DNA of 64,000 nucleotides from Rhizobium sp. NRK18 (lineage in GTDB: Bacteria; Pseudomonadota; Alphaproteobacteria; Rhizobiales; Rhizobiaceae), in NCBI RefSeq assembly GCF_024385575.1, contig NZ_JANFMV010000001.1:496001-560000 (forward strand). Reading direction: 5' to 3'. Below the pieces are notes generated by a model. It was not told the DNA's origin. It saw only the letters and a program-made list of their open reading frames with translations, and searched no databases. Shown here in pieces: positions 25,975-35,343 of the stretch (position 1 is the stretch's first letter; each line of letters starts with the position of its first letter). The position numbers were made by a program, and so were the translations under genes.

Positions 25975-27873
25975 TCAGTTGAACTTGGGCGGCTGGCTGA
26001 GATCCATTGCCGGATCGGCCGGTTTTGGTGTGTCGCCGGCATTTGGTGCGGGCGTCGACGCAGGCGGATTGAGGTCCAGCGGCGGCAGGCCCAAGGCGGG
26101 CTGGTTGTTGCCGCCCTGATCCGGTGCCGGCGCCGATCCCGGTGCGCCGAGGTTGAGCGGCGGCAGGCCAAAGGTCGGCTGGTTGTTGTTGCCCGAGCCC
26201 TGGTCGGCTCCGCCGAGCGGCGGCAGGCCCAGTCCCGGAAGGCCGGAGTCGCCCGTGCCGAAGCCCGGGACGTCGATGGTCACCGAATTCGGATCGATAT
26301 GCGGTTCGTCGTCCTTGTAGTGGGTGACGAGCCAGGGGAAGGCGATTACCAGCATGATCACGGCGAACTGGATGATGATGTAAGGCAGGACGCCCTTGTA
26401 GATCTCGATCGTCTTCAGACCGTTCATCATCTTGCCCGTCGCCTGATCCTTCCATGCGCCGGCCGGGGCGACCGAGCGCAAATAGAAGAGCGAGAAGCCG
26501 AAAGGCGGTGTCAGGAACGAGGTCTGCAGGTTGATGCCGAGGATGAGGCCGAACCAGATCAGGTCGATGCCGAGCTTTTCGGCCACCGGTGCCAAGAGCG
26601 GCACCATGATGAAGGCGATCTCGAAGAAATCGAGGAAGCAGCCGAGAACGAACACGATAATGGTGACGACGATCAGAAAGCCGTATTCGGCGCCCGGCAG
26701 GCTCAGGAGCAGGTCCTCGATCCAGACATTGCCGTTGATGCCGTAGAAGGTCAGGCCGAAGACGCGCGCGCCGATCAGGATCATCATGACGAAGGCGGAG
26801 AGCTTCGTGGTCGAATCCAGCGCATGTTTCAGCGTCGATATGTTCAACCGGCGCTTGGCGAAGGCGAGGATCAGCGCTCCGGTGGCGCCCATGGCCCCGC
26901 CTTCGGTCGGGGTGGCGATGCCGAGGAAGATCGTGCCGAGCACCAGGAAGATCAGCGCCAGCGGCGGGATCAGCACGATGATGACCTGCTCGGCTAGCCG
27001 CGAGATGATCTTGTTTCTGAGCCGGGCGTTGACCAGTGCGACCGCGTAGATGACGAGAATGCCGAAAGCGAGCGATGCGACCAGCCGCCATTCGGGGCTG
27101 ATGGCGGTGAACAGAATGGTGTCGCCGAGATAGTAGAGAACGGCGGCAATCGCCAGCATGACGATCAGCGACGTCACGCCCGATCCGAGTGTCCGCGCCT
27201 CGATCGGCAGTGCCGGCACCGACTTCGGCCGGATCATCGACATGACAAAGATGTAGAGGCAGTAGGCCGCAATAATGATCAGCGACGGATAGAGCGCGCC
27301 GACATACATGTCGCCGACGGACCGGCCGAGCTGGTCGGCCATGACGATAAGAACGAGCGATGGCGGCACGATCTGCGCCAGAGTGCCGGATGCGGCGATC
27401 GTGCCGGCGACCAGCGACGGCCGATAATTGTAGCGCAGCATGATCGGCATGGAGATGAGACCCATCGCCATGACCGAGGCTGCGACAACGCCGGTGGTTG
27501 CACCGAGCAGAGCACCGACGAGAATGACGGCATAGGCGAGGCCGCCGCGCACCGGTCCGAACAACTGGCCGATCGTCTCGAGCAGGTCTTCCGCCATGCG
27601 CGATCGTTCGAGGATCAACCCCATGAAGGTGAAGAACGGAATCGCCAGCAGGGTGTCGTTGTACATGATCCCGTATATTCGCTCGGGATGCGACTGCAGC
27701 AGCGGCCAGAAAAGCTTGATTTCCGGCGAGATCGACGACAGTTCCACGCCGATGACGAAGAAGATGAGACCACCTGCGGCGAGCGTGAAGGCGACGGGGT
27801 AGCCGAGCAGGAGAAGCGCCATCACCGAGGTGAACATGACCGGCGCGAGATTGTGGGCGATAAGGTCGATCAT
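25975..27873 (-). CDS. TRAP transporter large permease (DctM type) with repeat tail
   Basis: The first ~520 residues form a DctM-type permease with about a dozen membrane helices (for example ALLGATTGVVAASVMAMGLI, GIATPTEGGAMGATGALILA, both 20 or fewer residues shown). It imports substrates with sodium together with the DctQ subunit and a TakP-like binding protein. The final ~112 residues are unusual: a Pro/Gly/Asn-rich hydrophilic tail with three copies of GLPPL separated by 20 and 26 residues. The tail should be cytoplasmic or periplasmic and disordered. The gene starts three bases after dctQ. Confidence 0.9.
   Translation of the reverse strand: MIDLIAHNLAPVMFTSVMALLLLGYPVAFTLAAGGLIFFVIGVELSSISPEIKLFWPLLQSHPERIYGIMYNDTLLAIPFFTFMGLILERSRMAEDLLETIGQLFGPVRGGLAYAVILVGALLGATTGVVAASVMAMGLISMPIMLRYNYRPSLVAGTIAASGTLAQIVPPSLVLIVMADQLGRSVGDMYVGALYPSLIIIAAYCLYIFVMSMIRPKSVPALPIEARTLGSGVTSLIVMLAIAAVLYYLGDTILFTAISPEWRLVASLAFGILVIYAVALVNARLRNKIISRLAEQVIIVLIPPLALIFLVLGTIFLGIATPTEGGAMGATGALILAFAKRRLNISTLKHALDSTTKLSAFVMMILIGARVFGLTFYGINGNVWIEDLLLSLPGAEYGFLIVVTIIVFVLGCFLDFFEIAFIMVPLLAPVAEKLGIDLIWFGLILGINLQTSFLTPPFGFSLFYLRSVAPAGAWKDQATGKMMNGLKTIEIYKGVLPYIIIQFAVIMLVIAFPWLVTHYKDDEPHIDPNSVTIDVPGFGTGDSGLPGLGLPPLGGADQGSGNNNQPTFGLPPLNLGAPGSAPAPDQGGNNQPALGLPPLDLNPPASTPAPNAGDTPKPADPAMDLSQPPKFN
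26078..26229 (-). repeat. Degenerate repeat encoding GLPPL units in the DctM tail
   Basis: The motif AGCGGCGGCAGGCC recurs at about 26078, 26156 and 26216 (steps of 78 and 60 bases, both multiples of three), so the protein repeat is carried at DNA level and may vary in copy number. Confidence 0.6.
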
Positions 27874-27876
27874 GGC

Positions 27877-28440
27877 TTAGTGGTTCTCCATGATCTCGGC
27901 GATATGGTCGGCATGATTGTCGGGACGCGGATCATCGATCGTGCCGGCGATCACCGCCGCACGCTTGATGACTTCCGAAACGGCCTGAAAGGTGAGGAGA
28001 ATGAAGCCGGCCAGCACGGCGAGCTTGGCCGGCCAGATGATCAGGCCGCCGGCATTCGGCGACATTTCGCCGGAATTGAACGAGGTCCAGAACCACGGCC
28101 ATGCCAGCCAGACCATCAGCGACGAGAAGGGCAGAAGGAAGATGACATGCAGCACGAGATCGACCCAGTCGCGCGTACGCTTCTTCCAGGAGCTGGAAAT
28201 GATGTCGATGCGGACGTGCTCGTTATTGAGCAACGCGTAGGCTGCCGCAAGCAGAAAGACGACGCCATAAAGATACCACTGAATCTCCAGCCAGGCATTG
28301 GACGACATGTCGAACACCTTGCGGATGACCGCGTTGCCAGCGCTGATCAGCACTGCCGCCAAAAGCAACCATGACACGGACTGGCCGATGAAGCGCGTCA
28401 CCGCGTCGATCATACGGCTCAAGGACAGTAAAGCCTGCAT
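27877..28440 (-). CDS. TRAP transporter small permease (DctQ type)
   Basis: The 187-residue protein has four hydrophobic segments (about residues 15-40, 50-75, 90-115, 130-160) and the DctQ pattern NAWLEIQWYLYGVVFLLAAAY (broken; about residues 48-67). GGAGGAATTCT precedes the ATG, a strong ribosome site. It is the first gene of the permease pair and ends three bases before dctM. Together with the TakP-like protein encoded on the other strand it makes a complete TRAP system. Its promoter lies in the 364-base region shared with the ctaH-like gene. Confidence 0.9.
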   Translation of the reverse strand: MQALLSLSRMIDAVTRFIGQSVSWLLLAAVLISAGNAVIRKVFDMSSNAWLEIQWYLYGVVFLLAAAYALLNNEHVRIDIISSSWKKRTRDWVDLVLHVIFLLPFSSLMVWLAWPWFWTSFNSGEMSPNAGGLIIWPAKLAVLAGFILLTFQAVSEVIKRAAVIAGTIDDPRPDNHADHIAEIMENH

Positions 28441-28804
28441 AGAATTCCTCCCCGAAGCGCCCTCTGTCCTTAAAGGCTCGCCAAACCGATGGCAACGTCT
28501 GTCAAGGGCAATTGCCCGGTTAAGTCGCTCGAGTCGAATTATATTTTGGCGCCTCGGCCATGTGCTGGGCGAGGACGGCGCAACTTGTTACATATGGTTG
28601 CATTATTGTTGTCGAAGCGCGGGACTTGCCGTGATGCGATTCGGGAGGCGTGGCGCCAAGCCCATTGCACTTTCCGGAGCATTTGTGTAATCGGCTTAGT
28701 CAAGAGTGGATGGAATCTGCAGGCGTCGTTTCGCGGGGATTCCGACCTGATCGGGCGAATTACCGCCTTTGTCCGATCGGTTTGCAAAGGGGAGACAAGA
28801 TACG
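28441..28804. other. Intergenic region between dctQ and cox subunit IV gene
   Basis: No gene or RNA is recognisable in these 364 bases. The left end carries the promoter and ribosome site of dctQ (minus strand); the right end carries GGGGAG, the ribosome site of the oxidase subunit gene. Short open frames here show no family resemblance. Confidence 0.4.
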
Positions 28805-29029
28805 ATGAGCGAGCATCCGACTGGACCGGTCGAAACCGGTGCGCCGATGAACTATGAGGAACACGAGAAGACCTACGACATGTTCATCGCCGGCGCCAAG
28901 TACGGCACGATGATCGTTGTCGCCCTTTTGATCGCCATGGCTGCCGGCTTTTTCACCGCCGGTGGTTTCCTCGGCGGTATCCTGACCTTCATCATTGCCT
29001 GCGTCGCCGGCTTCATCTTCCTGAAGTAA
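28805..29029 (+). CDS. aa3-type cytochrome c oxidase subunit IV
   Basis: The start at 28805 follows GGGGAG and gives a 74-residue protein with a short polar N-terminus (NYEEHEKTYDMFIAGAKYGT, residues about 16-35) and two hydrophobic stretches making a hairpin or one long helix, ending FIFLK. This matches the small alphaproteobacterial subunit IV of aa3 oxidases (COX4_pro_2 family). It is a single gene away from ctaCDE, which is common for this subunit. A strong terminator follows. Confidence 0.85.
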   Translation: MSEHPTGPVETGAPMNYEEHEKTYDMFIAGAKYGTMIVVALLIAMAAGFFTAGGFLGGILTFIIACVAGFIFLK

Positions 29030-29050
29030 CGGACGCACGATCAGAGACTG

Positions 29051-29089
29051 AAAAACCGGTCCTGGCTTTCACGCCGGGGCCGGTTTTTT
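29051..29089 (+). terminator. Strong terminator after cox subunit IV
   Basis: AAAAACCGG (29051-29059) pairs with CCGGTTTTT (29080-29088), with further G-C pairs inside, and a T-run at 29084-29089. It can work in both directions. Confidence 0.9.
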
Positions 29090-29154
29090 CATGCTCGGAA
29101 TAAGCTGCAGACATCCGCCACCGCCGGGTCGCCCAGCGATGGCGACCGGCTTGT

Positions 29155-30057
29155 TCAGCCGGCGCTGGCGGTGTTGGCCTTGCCCTGAACGCGGGCGAGG
29201 CCATCGCGTGCCGGCGTGTACTTCGGGTCCAGACCCAGGGCGTGGCGGTACGACTTGGCCGCCTTGGTGAAGTCGCCGCGGCGCTCGTAGATGAACGCCT
29301 GGTTCGCCCAGGATTCCGCAATGCTCGGATCCAGCTCGATGGCGTGGTTGAAATCGGCGAAGGCGTTCTCGTCGTCGTTCAGCGCGACATAGGAAAGGCC
29401 GCGGCCGTTATACGGCTCCGGCGAATTCGGCGAGAGCGAGATCGCCTTCGAGAAGTCGTCGATCGCCTTCTCGTGCTGGCCGCGCTTCTGATAGATCAGA
29501 CCGCGATTGTGGTAGGCGCGTCCGTCGGTCGTATCCAGCTGGATGGCGCGGTTGAAATCGCTGAAGGCTTCATCGATGCGGCCGGCCTGGCGATAGATGT
29601 TGCCGCGGCCGATATAGGCGACGTCGTAGTTCGGGTTGATCTGCAGGGCGCGACTGTAATCCTGCGCGGCCTCGACCGGCTTGCCCATGTTGCGGTAGAT
29701 CAGCGCCCGGTTGGCGTAGGCCTGATAGAAGCGCGGGTTCAGCTGGATGGCGCGGTTGAAGTCGTCCAGCGCCTTGTTGAACTCGCCGGCGCTGCCATAG
29801 GCGTAGCCACGGGTGTTGTAGCCCTGCGGATCGTTCGGATTTGCGTTGATGACAGCCGTCAGCGAGGAGATGTTCTGTTCCGAGCCCTGTGCCCGGTCCA
29901 GCTTTATCACGTCGCTGCTGGTCGGTGTGCTGACGCAGCCTTGCAGGAGTGCGGCGCCCGCGAGCAGAACGACGGCGAAGGCCGAGCGCTTGATCGTTCG
30001 CGTGGAAGTTGCCGAAACGTGGTTGCGAATGGTGCAGTCGCGCAGATCAGCCGTCAT
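29155..30057 (-). CDS. TPR-repeat lipoprotein
   Basis: The 300-residue protein has a lipobox LLQGC near residues 37-41 after an unusually long 22-residue basic N-terminus (TRTIKRSAFAVVLLAGAAL), then about seven tetratricopeptide repeats (for example AYANRALIYRNMGKPVEAAQ, PYNGRGLSYVALNDDENAFA). It should be anchored in a membrane by the acylated Cys and present TPRs to the periplasm, like the NlpI group involved in envelope assembly or peptidoglycan-hydrolase control. It stands upstream of nothing on its strand and follows rpsU. Confidence 0.85.
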   Translation of the reverse strand: MTADLRDCTIRNHVSATSTRTIKRSAFAVVLLAGAALLQGCVSTPTSSDVIKLDRAQGSEQNISSLTAVINANPNDPQGYNTRGYAYGSAGEFNKALDDFNRAIQLNPRFYQAYANRALIYRNMGKPVEAAQDYSRALQINPNYDVAYIGRGNIYRQAGRIDEAFSDFNRAIQLDTTDGRAYHNRGLIYQKRGQHEKAIDDFSKAISLSPNSPEPYNGRGLSYVALNDDENAFADFNHAIELDPSIAESWANQAFIYERRGDFTKAAKSYRHALGLDPKYTPARDGLARVQGKANTASAG

Positions 30058-30117
30058 CAGGCTTAAGTCCCCCTACGGTACGAAGTTCGTATCGTTTTCT
30101 TCGTCTGAAAAGCAAAA

Positions 30118-30144
30118 GGCGGCGGCGATCAGATCGCCTCCGCC
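30118..30144 (-). terminator. Terminator after rpsU
   Basis: A 12-base stem with one mismatch, 30118-30129 with 30133-30144 and loop CAG. On the minus strand it is followed by TTTTGCTTTTC. Good rho-independent terminator directly after the rpsU stop. Confidence 0.8.
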
Positions 30145-30183
30145 CAAGATACATCCGAAAGCGTCAAAAAGACGACCGGTCAA

Positions 30184-30408
30184 TTAGTGGCTGCGGCCGT
30201 TGCCGACGAGACCTTCGCGCTGGGCGCGCTTGCGTGCCAGCTTGCGTACGCGGCGGACGGCTTCTGCCTTTTCGCGAGCGCGCTTCTGAGACGGCTTTTC
30301 GTAGTAATCGCGCATCTTCATTTCGCGGAAGATGCCTTCGCGCTGCATCTTCTTTTTCAGAGCGCGGAGAGCCTGATCAACGTTATTGTCGCGGACAAGT
30401 ACCTGCAC
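30184..30408 (-). CDS. rpsU: 30S ribosomal protein S21
   Basis: The start is GTG at 30408, preceded by AAAGGAACGGG; the N-terminus [19 protein letters not shown] (19 residues) is the usual alphaproteobacterial S21 start. The 74-residue protein is strongly basic with [20 protein letters not shown] near residues 29-48. S21 is a late small-subunit protein near the mRNA exit platform. It is monocistronic, with its own terminator. The longer frame upstream is not coding. Confidence 0.95.
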   Translation of the reverse strand: MQVLVRDNNVDQALRALKKKMQREGIFREMKMRDYYEKPSQKRAREKAEAVRRVRKLARKRAQREGLVGNGRSH

Positions 30409-30731
30409 GTGAATCCCGTTCCTTTGGTGTTGGTGTTGTGCCCGCAGGCATTGCAGCAGGCAAAATAATAATAATTCGCAGTGCGCAAGCCTTGCGATTG
30501 GAAAGCGGGATAGCAGATCACCGGCGTCAAGTCCAGCGGGAGAGTAGGGGCTGTAGTAGATTTTTTGCGTTCCCGCGCAGCATCTGATGTACTGTCCGCC
30601 ATTGTGTCGAAAGCGATGCTTGAATGCGTCGCAAAAGAGCCGTTGTGCCGGGGCGCGATTTGCGATTGCTAGGCTCTGCAAAATCCGGTTCTGCCGGCCA
30701 TCTTGCTTTGGTCAAGGAGTGACAGGGCGCC
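30409..30731. other. Intergenic region between rpsU and soxB
   Basis: No gene is apparent in these 323 bases. The left part holds the rpsU promoter region, with an AT-rich AATAATAATAATT stretch at about 30466-30478; the right end holds the soxB ribosome site AAGGAG. I see no clear operator. Confidence 0.4.
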
Positions 30732-31985
30732 ATGCGCAAATATTCCATTTTCGCCGTTGCCCGCGAGGCAATGCGTCACCACAAGGGTTGGGGCGCGCAG
30801 TGGGCATCGCCCGAGCCGAACGCAGCCTATGACGTCATCATCATCGGCGGCGGCGGCCATGGTCTGGGCGCGGCCTACTATCTTGCCAAGGAGCATGGCA
30901 TCCGCAACGTGGCGGTGCTGGAAAAGGGCTGGATCGGCGGCGGCAATACCGGCCGCAACACGACGATCATCCGCTCGAACTATCTGTATGAAGAGAGCAT
31001 GCACATCTATGAGCACTCCCTGAAGCTCTGGGAGAACCTGTCGCAGGAGCTCAATTACAACGTCATGTACTCGCCGCGTGGCGTGATGATGCTGTCGCAC
31101 AACGTCCATGACGTGCAGTCGTTCAAGCGCCATGTGAATGCCAACAGGCTCTATGGCATCGACAATGAATGGCTGTCGCCGGAGCAGGCGAAGGCCTATT
31201 GCCCGCCGCTCGACATTTCGAAGTCGGCCCGCTACCCGATCAACGGTGCAGCGCTGCAGCGCCGCGGCGGCACGGCGCGCCACGATGCGGTTGCCTGGGG
31301 CTATGCCCGTGCGGCTTCCGATCTCGGCGTGCACATCATCCAGAATTGCGAAGTGACCGGCATCCGCCGTGGTCCGAACGGCGAAGTGACCGGCGTCGAG
31401 ACGAGCCGTGGTTTCATTGGCGCTAAGAAGATCGGCGTTTCGGCGTCCGGCCACAATACGGCGATCATGTCGATGGCCGACGTGCGCGTGCCGCTGCATT
31501 CCAATCCGCTGCAGGCGCTGGTGTCCGAGCCGATGAAGCCGATCTTCCCCTGCGTGGTGATGTCGAACACGGTGCACGCCTACATCTCGCAGTCCGACAA
31601 GGGCGAACTCGTCATCGGTGCCGGCACCGACCAGTACGTCTCGTACTCGCAGACCGGCGGCCTGCAGATCATCACCCATACGCTCGACGCCATCTGCGAG
31701 ATCTTCCCGATCTTCCGCCGCGTCAAGATGATGCGCCAGTGGGGCGGCATCACCGACAACACGCCGGACCGTTCGGCGATCCAGTCGAAGACGCCGGTGC
31801 CTGGCCTCTATGTCAACTGCGGCTGGGGTACGGGCGGCTTCAAGGCGACGCCGGGCTCCGCGCATCTGTTCGCGCACCTGATCGCCAAGAACGAGCCGCA
31901 CAAGTTCGCCGCCGGGCTGACGCTGGACCGGTTCCGCTCGGGTCGCCTGATCGACGAGGCGGCTGCGGCCGCCGTGGCGCACTGA
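30732..31985 (+). CDS. soxB: Sarcosine oxidase subunit beta
   Basis: The 417-residue flavoprotein has the FAD-binding motif IIIGGGGHGLGAAYY (about residues 36-50) and His184 in GTARHDAVAW, which is in the place of the histidine that carries covalent FMN in heterotetrameric sarcosine oxidases. This subunit oxidises sarcosine to the imine while electrons reach oxygen. It is the first gene of soxBDAG. AAGGAGTGACAGG precedes the ATG. Catabolism of sarcosine from creatinine, choline or glyphosate-like compounds is the likely use. Confidence 0.95.
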   Translation: MRKYSIFAVAREAMRHHKGWGAQWASPEPNAAYDVIIIGGGGHGLGAAYYLAKEHGIRNVAVLEKGWIGGGNTGRNTTIIRSNYLYEESMHIYEHSLKLWENLSQELNYNVMYSPRGVMMLSHNVHDVQSFKRHVNANRLYGIDNEWLSPEQAKAYCPPLDISKSARYPINGAALQRRGGTARHDAVAWGYARAASDLGVHIIQNCEVTGIRRGPNGEVTGVETSRGFIGAKKIGVSASGHNTAIMSMADVRVPLHSNPLQALVSEPMKPIFPCVVMSNTVHAYISQSDKGELVIGAGTDQYVSYSQTGGLQIITHTLDAICEIFPIFRRVKMMRQWGGITDNTPDRSAIQSKTPVPGLYVNCGWGTGGFKATPGSAHLFAHLIAKNEPHKFAAGLTLDRFRSGRLIDEAAAAAVAH

Positions 31986-32035
31986 TCCCGATGTTTCGCA
32001 GATTTGACGGTCTCCACCCGACCGGGAGTTAAGAC

Positions 32036-32353
32036 ATGCTTTTGATCCACTGCCCATACTGCGAGGAAGAGCGCTCCGAGCTCGAATTCCGCAATGCCGG
32101 TGACGCTCATATCGTCCGTCCGGCCAACATCGCCGACATCTCCGACGAAGCGTTCGAGGCGTACTTCTTCCTGCGCGACAACCCGAAGGGCGTCATCTTC
32201 GAGCGCTGGCGGCACATCCACGGCTGCGGCCGCTTCTTCAACGCGGCGCGCGATACCGTCAGCGACAAGTTCATCACCACCTACAGGGCGGGCGAGCCGA
32301 AGCCGGATCTCGCCGCCGTTGCCATCGGTAGCCAGAAGGACATGCAGAAATGA
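32036..32353 (+). CDS. soxD: Sarcosine oxidase subunit delta
   Basis: The 105-residue protein has the zinc-site residues Cys6 and Cys9 in HCPYCEEERSELEF and His60 and Cys64 in RHIHGCGRFFN, the pattern of the small zinc-binding delta subunit that helps hold the alpha-beta complex. GGGAG precedes the ATG. Its stop overlaps the start of soxA by four bases (ATGA), so it is translationally coupled. Confidence 0.93.
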   Translation: MLLIHCPYCEEERSELEFRNAGDAHIVRPANIADISDEAFEAYFFLRDNPKGVIFERWRHIHGCGRFFNAARDTVSDKFITTYRAGEPKPDLAAVAIGSQKDMQK

Positions 32354-35343
32354 GCGGCGCCAACCGTATTCCCGGCGCAGGTCGTCTGACGCCCGCCAAG
32401 ACCGCCCGTTTCACCTTCGACGGCCGCACCTACACCGCGCTTGAAGGCGATACCGTCGCCTCGGCACTGCTTGCCAACGGCGTGCATCTGCTCGGCCGTT
32501 CCTTCAAGTATCACCGTCCGCGCGGCATCCTGTCTGCGGGTCCGGAAGAGCCGAACGCCCTGATCGACGTTTCGCGCGACGCTGCCCGCAAGCAGCCGAA
32601 CGTGCGCGCCAGCGTCCAGGAAGTCTTCGATGGCATGAAGGTGTCCTCGCAGAACCGCTGGCCGTCGCTCGCCTTCGACATCGGGGCGATCAACGACTTC
32701 TTCTCGCCCTTCTTCGCCGCTGGCTTTTACTACAAGACGTTCATGTGGCCGAAGGTCGCCTGGCATCACCTTTATGAGCCCTTCATCCGTCAGGCCGCCG
32801 GCCTCGGCGTCGCGCCGAAGGAAGCGGACCCCGATCACTACGCGTCGCGCTACGCTCATTGCGACGTGATCGTCGTCGGCGGCGGCGTTTCCGGCCTTTC
32901 GGCCGCGCTTTCCGCTGCCAAGACCGGCGCGAAGGTCATCCTCGTCGACGAAAACCCGGAAGTCGGCGGTGCGCTGCGCTTCGACACCGATGTCGTCATC
33001 GACGGCATGAACGGTTACGACTGGGCGCAAAGCACGGTCAACCGCCTGAAGGCGATGGGCAATGTCACCGTGCTGACCCGCACGACCGCCTTCGGCTATT
33101 ACAATCACAATTTCATCGGTCTCGCCGAACGCGTTACCGATCACCTGGCCGCGTTCGACAAGGCTCTGCCGCGTGAGCGGCTGTGGCAGGTCCGCGCCAA
33201 GCGCGTGGTCATCGCCTCCGGCTCGATCGAGCGGCATATGGTGTTCGCCAACAACGACCGTCCCGGCATCATGCTGGCATCGGCGGCACGCACCTATCTC
33301 AACCAGTATGGCGTTGCCGTCGGCACCAAGATCGGCGTCTACACTGCGCATGACTCTGCCTATGAGGCCGCCTTCGACCTGAAGCGCGCCGGTGTGTCCA
33401 TCGTCGCCATCGTCGATTGCCGCAAGCAGCCGGGCGTTGCCGTCCTGAAGGAAGCCGACCGGCTGGGCATCAAGGTGCTGATCGGTCATTCGGTGATCGG
33501 CACGACGGGCAAGCTGCGCGTCAATTCGATGACGGTTTCCCGCAACGGCGCGAGCCGCGGCGAGAAATATGCCGTCGACGCGCTGATCGTATCGGCAGGC
33601 TGGACGCCGTCGGTGCATCTCTTCTCGCAGTCGCGCGGCAAGCTAAAGTTCGATGCCGAAAAGCAGCGTTTCCTGCCCAACATCTACGCCGAGAAGGGCA
33701 TCTGCGTCGGTGCCTGCAACGGTACGGACGCCATTCAGGCGGCCATTGACGAGGCGATCGCTGCCGGCGAGGCCATGGCTGCCGAGTCCGGATTTGCGAC
33801 CGGCGAGAAGGTCGCCGTCTCCGGATCGTCCGCCTATGAATGGACCGGCGGCATGATCGGTGCTGCCGAAGGCGCCGGGCCGGAGACCGCCGTCAAGGCG
33901 TTCATCGACTTCCAGCATGACGTGTGCGCCAAGGACATTCGTCTCGCCGTTCGCGAGGGCATGCGCTCGATCGAGCACATCAAGCGCTTCACGACCAACG
34001 GCATGGCGTCCGACCAGGGCAAGCTTTCCAACATGCATGGTCTGGCGATCGCCGCGGAAATGCTCGGCAAGGACATTCCGGAAGTGGGCCTCACCACGTT
34101 CCGCGCGCCCTATACGCCGGTCACGTTCGGCACGCTGATCAATCATTCACGCGGCAAGCTGTTCGATCCCGCCCGCAAGACCCCAATCCATCCCTGGGCC
34201 GAGGCGCGGGGCGCGGAATTCGAAGACGTCGGCAACTGGAAGCGTGCCTGGTTCTTCCCGAAGGCCGGCGAGACCATGCATCATGCGGTCGACCGCGAGT
34301 GCAAGACGGTTCGTGAAGTCGCAGGCGTGTTCGACGCGTCCACGCTCGGCAAGATCGAAGTCGTGGGTCCGGATGCGGCGAAGTTCCTGAACCTCTTGTA
34401 CACCAACGCCTGGGATACGCTGAAGCCCGGTCGCTGCCGCTATGGCATCATGACCCGCGAGGACGGTTTCGTCTACGACGACGGCGTCGTCGGACGCCTG
34501 GCCGAGGATCGCTTCCATGTGACGACGACGACCGGTGGTGCACCGCGCGTCCTGCAGCACATGGAAGATTATCTGCAGACGGAATTCCCCGAGCTGAACG
34601 TCTGGCTGACGTCGACCACGGAGCAGTGGGCGGTCATCGCCGTTCAGGGGCCGAAGGCACGCGAGATCATCGCGCCGCTCGTCGAAGGCATTGACCTTTC
34701 CAACGAAGCCTTCCCGCATATGAGCGTTGCCGAGGGCAAGATCTGCGGCGTGCCGACCCGGCTCTTCCGCATGTCGTTCACCGGTGAACTGGGCTTCGAA
34801 ATCAACGTGCCGGCCGATTATGGCAAGGCCGTCTGGGAAGCCGTTTGGGAGCGTGCGGAGCCGATGGGCGCCTGCGCCTACGGCACCGAGACCATGCACG
34901 TCCTTCGCGCCGAAAAGGGCTACATCATCGTCGGTCAGGATACCGACGGCACGGTGACGCCCTATGATGCGGGTCTTGCCTGGGCTGTGTCGAAGAAGAA
35001 GACGGACTTCGTCGGTATTCGCGGCCTGAAGCGCCCGGATCTCGTTCGCGAGGGACGCAAGCAGCTGGTCGGCTTGAAGACGAAGGATCCGAAGATCGTG
35101 CTGGAAGAAGGCGCTCAGATCGTCGCCGATCCGAACGAGCCGAAGCCGATGACGATGCTTGGTCACGTGACCTCGGCCTACTGGTCGGAAAATTGCGGCC
35201 ATTCGATCGCGTTCGCGCTGGTGGCCGGTGGCCAGGCCCGGATGGGTCAGACGCTCTATGTGCCGATGGCGGACCGCACCATCGAAGTCGAGGTGACGGA
35301 CATGGTGTTCTTTGACAAGGAAGGAGGCCGGATCAATGGCTGA
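32350..35343 (+). CDS. soxA: Sarcosine oxidase subunit alpha
   Basis: The 997-residue protein has an N-terminal ferredoxin-like domain (residues about 15-100), a pyridine-nucleotide-disulfide oxidoreductase domain with VIVVGGGVSGLSAALSA (about 174-190) for NAD binding, and a C-terminal GcvT/aminomethyltransferase-like domain that binds tetrahydrofolate and captures the formaldehyde unit as 5,10-methylene-THF. Length fits other alpha subunits. It overlaps soxD by four and soxG by eight bases. Residue-level folate contacts were not checked. Confidence 0.95.
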   Translation: MSGANRIPGAGRLTPAKTARFTFDGRTYTALEGDTVASALLANGVHLLGRSFKYHRPRGILSAGPEEPNALIDVSRDAARKQPNVRASVQEVFDGMKVSSQNRWPSLAFDIGAINDFFSPFFAAGFYYKTFMWPKVAWHHLYEPFIRQAAGLGVAPKEADPDHYASRYAHCDVIVVGGGVSGLSAALSAAKTGAKVILVDENPEVGGALRFDTDVVIDGMNGYDWAQSTVNRLKAMGNVTVLTRTTAFGYYNHNFIGLAERVTDHLAAFDKALPRERLWQVRAKRVVIASGSIERHMVFANNDRPGIMLASAARTYLNQYGVAVGTKIGVYTAHDSAYEAAFDLKRAGVSIVAIVDCRKQPGVAVLKEADRLGIKVLIGHSVIGTTGKLRVNSMTVSRNGASRGEKYAVDALIVSAGWTPSVHLFSQSRGKLKFDAEKQRFLPNIYAEKGICVGACNGTDAIQAAIDEAIAAGEAMAAESGFATGEKVAVSGSSAYEWTGGMIGAAEGAGPETAVKAFIDFQHDVCAKDIRLAVREGMRSIEHIKRFTTNGMASDQGKLSNMHGLAIAAEMLGKDIPEVGLTTFRAPYTPVTFGTLINHSRGKLFDPARKTPIHPWAEARGAEFEDVGNWKRAWFFPKAGETMHHAVDRECKTVREVAGVFDASTLGKIEVVGPDAAKFLNLLYTNAWDTLKPGRCRYGIMTREDGFVYDDGVVGRLAEDRFHVTTTTGGAPRVLQHMEDYLQTEFPELNVWLTSTTEQWAVIAVQGPKAREIIAPLVEGIDLSNEAFPHMSVAEGKICGVPTRLFRMSFTGELGFEINVPADYGKAVWEAVWERAEPMGACAYGTETMHVLRAEKGYIIVGQDTDGTVTPYDAGLAWAVSKKKTDFVGIRGLKRPDLVREGRKQLVGLKTKDPKIVLEEGAQIVADPNEPKPMTMLGHVTSAYWSENCGHSIAFALVAGGQARMGQTLYVPMADRTIEVEVTDMVFFDKEGGRING

